A DNA stretch of 7,656 nt from an uncultured Variovorax sp. Lineage in GTDB: Bacteria > Pseudomonadota > Gammaproteobacteria > Burkholderiales > Burkholderiaceae_C. The notes under the pieces were generated by a model. It had not been told where the DNA came from and searched no databases. It saw only the letters and a list, made by a program, of their open reading frames with translations. The position numbers and the translations under genes are program-made. The stretch is taken from NCBI GenBank assembly GCA_903872875.1, contig CAIQMJ010000734.1:1-7656 (forward strand). The letters are read 5' to 3'. This document shows, in pieces, positions 7,018 through 7,656 of this stretch (its first letter is position 1; each line of letters starts with the position of its first letter).

Positions 7018-7656
7018 ATGACGGCGACTCCTGCGCCCGCGTTGTCGAGCCGCGGGCTCGGCATCCGCTTCGGCGGCCATGCCGCGGTGGACGACGTGAC
7101 GGCCGACTTCGCGGCGGGCACGCTGACGGCCATCGTCGGGCCCAACGGCGCCGGCAAGACGACCTACTTCAACCTGCTGTCGGGCCAGCTGCGGGCCAGC
7201 GCGGGCACGGTGCACTTCCGCGGCGAGGACATCACGCGGCTGGGCGCGGCGCAGCGCACGGCGCGCGGCATCGGCCGTGCGTTCCAGCTGACCAACCTGT
7301 TCCCGCGGCTGAGCGTGGTCGAGAACGTGCGGCTGGCGGTGCAGAGCCGCCACCGGGCCGGCTTCAACATGCTCGCCATGTGGCGCAGCCGCGGCGACCT
7401 GATCGAACAGGCCGACGACTACGTCGCCCAGGTCGGCCTGGCCGCGCGCAGAGACGACCTTGCGGCCAAGCTGCCGCACGGCGACAAGCGCAAGCTCGAG
7501 GTCGCGATCCTGATGGCGCTGGAGCCCGAGATCGTGATGTTCGACGAGCCCACCGCCGGCATGAGCGTGGACGAGGTGCCGGTGATCCTCGAGCTCATCC
7601 GCCGCCTGAAGGCGCGTGGCGACAAGACCATCCTGCTGGTGGAGCACAAGATGGAC
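7018..7656 (+). CDS. LivG-type ABC transporter ATPase, 5' part (cut by window end)
   Basis: An open frame of 213 codons runs to the last base without a stop, so roughly the final fifth of a LivG-length protein (about 255 residues) is missing. It is one of two ATPases powering a HAAT importer at the inner face of the membrane. Seen: Walker A GPNGAGKTT (41-49, K47), Q-loop Q90 in GRAFQLTNLF, signature region LPHGDKRKLEVA (152-163), Walker B ending in D176-E177 with DEPTAGMSVDE, and switch H210 in LVEHKMD. The signature has proline (P153) where the usual LSGGQ/LSHGE form has serine. The ATG at 7018 follows the TGA of the binding-protein gene after two bases; no separate ribosome binding site is well placed, so translation is probably coupled. 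The partner ATPase LivF and the permeases LivH and LivM are expected just downstream. Confidence 0.93.
   Translation, partial: MTATPAPALSSRGLGIRFGGHAAVDDVTADFAAGTLTAIVGPNGAGKTTYFNLLSGQLRASAGTVHFRGEDITRLGAAQRTARGIGRAFQLTNLFPRLSVVENVRLAVQSRHRAGFNMLAMWRSRGDLIEQADDYVAQVGLAARRDDLAAKLPHGDKRKLEVAILMALEPEIVMFDEPTAGMSVDEVPVILELIRRLKARGDKTILLVEHKMD

Noticed and set aside
6718..7647. A 309-codon minus-strand frame at the right end
   Set aside because: It is the antisense of the LivG ATPase gene, whose Walker A, signature, Walker B and switch motifs are on the plus strand.

Overview
The window is GC-rich, with codon third positions dominated by G or C, and densely coding on the + strand only. Protein style suggests a betaproteobacterium of the Burkholderiales (Variovorax/Bordetella/Cupriavidus-like). 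The best single clue is the LivG C-terminal block (TAGMSVDEVP...LLVEHKMD), a wording I associate with that order. This placement is an inference from motif style, not a database result.

Layout: (1) bases 1-711, the 3' part of a zinc-type medium-chain alcohol dehydrogenase gene. (2) 712-800, an 89-base gap with a possible promoter. (3) 801-2915, a fused enoyl-CoA hydratase/3-hydroxyacyl-CoA dehydrogenase. (4) 2971-4155, an acetyl-CoA acyltransferase (thiolase). (5) 4204-5769, an acyl-CoA synthetase (ligase) of the AMP-forming family. (6) 5822-7015, a secreted substrate-binding protein of the branched-chain amino acid type (HAAT) ABC importers. (7) 7018 to the window end, the LivG-type ATPase of that importer, cut by the window edge. 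Gaps between genes 3 to 7 are 55, 48, 52 and 2 bases, so genes 3 to 7 look like one operon. No gene-free stretch exceeds 300 bases. I see no RNA gene, insertion sequence, CRISPR array or phage signal.

Working together, the genes read as a dedicated import, activate and beta-oxidise unit. The periplasmic binding protein captures a small acid and the ABC importer takes it in. The ligase makes its CoA thioester, the bifunctional enzyme hydrates and oxidises the enoyl-CoA, and the thiolase releases acetyl-CoA. The unit lacks an acyl-CoA dehydrogenase inside the window, and the binding protein seems to have lost a threonine used for alpha-amino acids in LivJ. The substrate is therefore probably a carboxylic acid (aromatic, alicyclic or short/medium chain, possibly already unsaturated) rather than leucine-like amino acids. 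The families are all known. The unknown is the substrate, and I see no clearly new type of system here.
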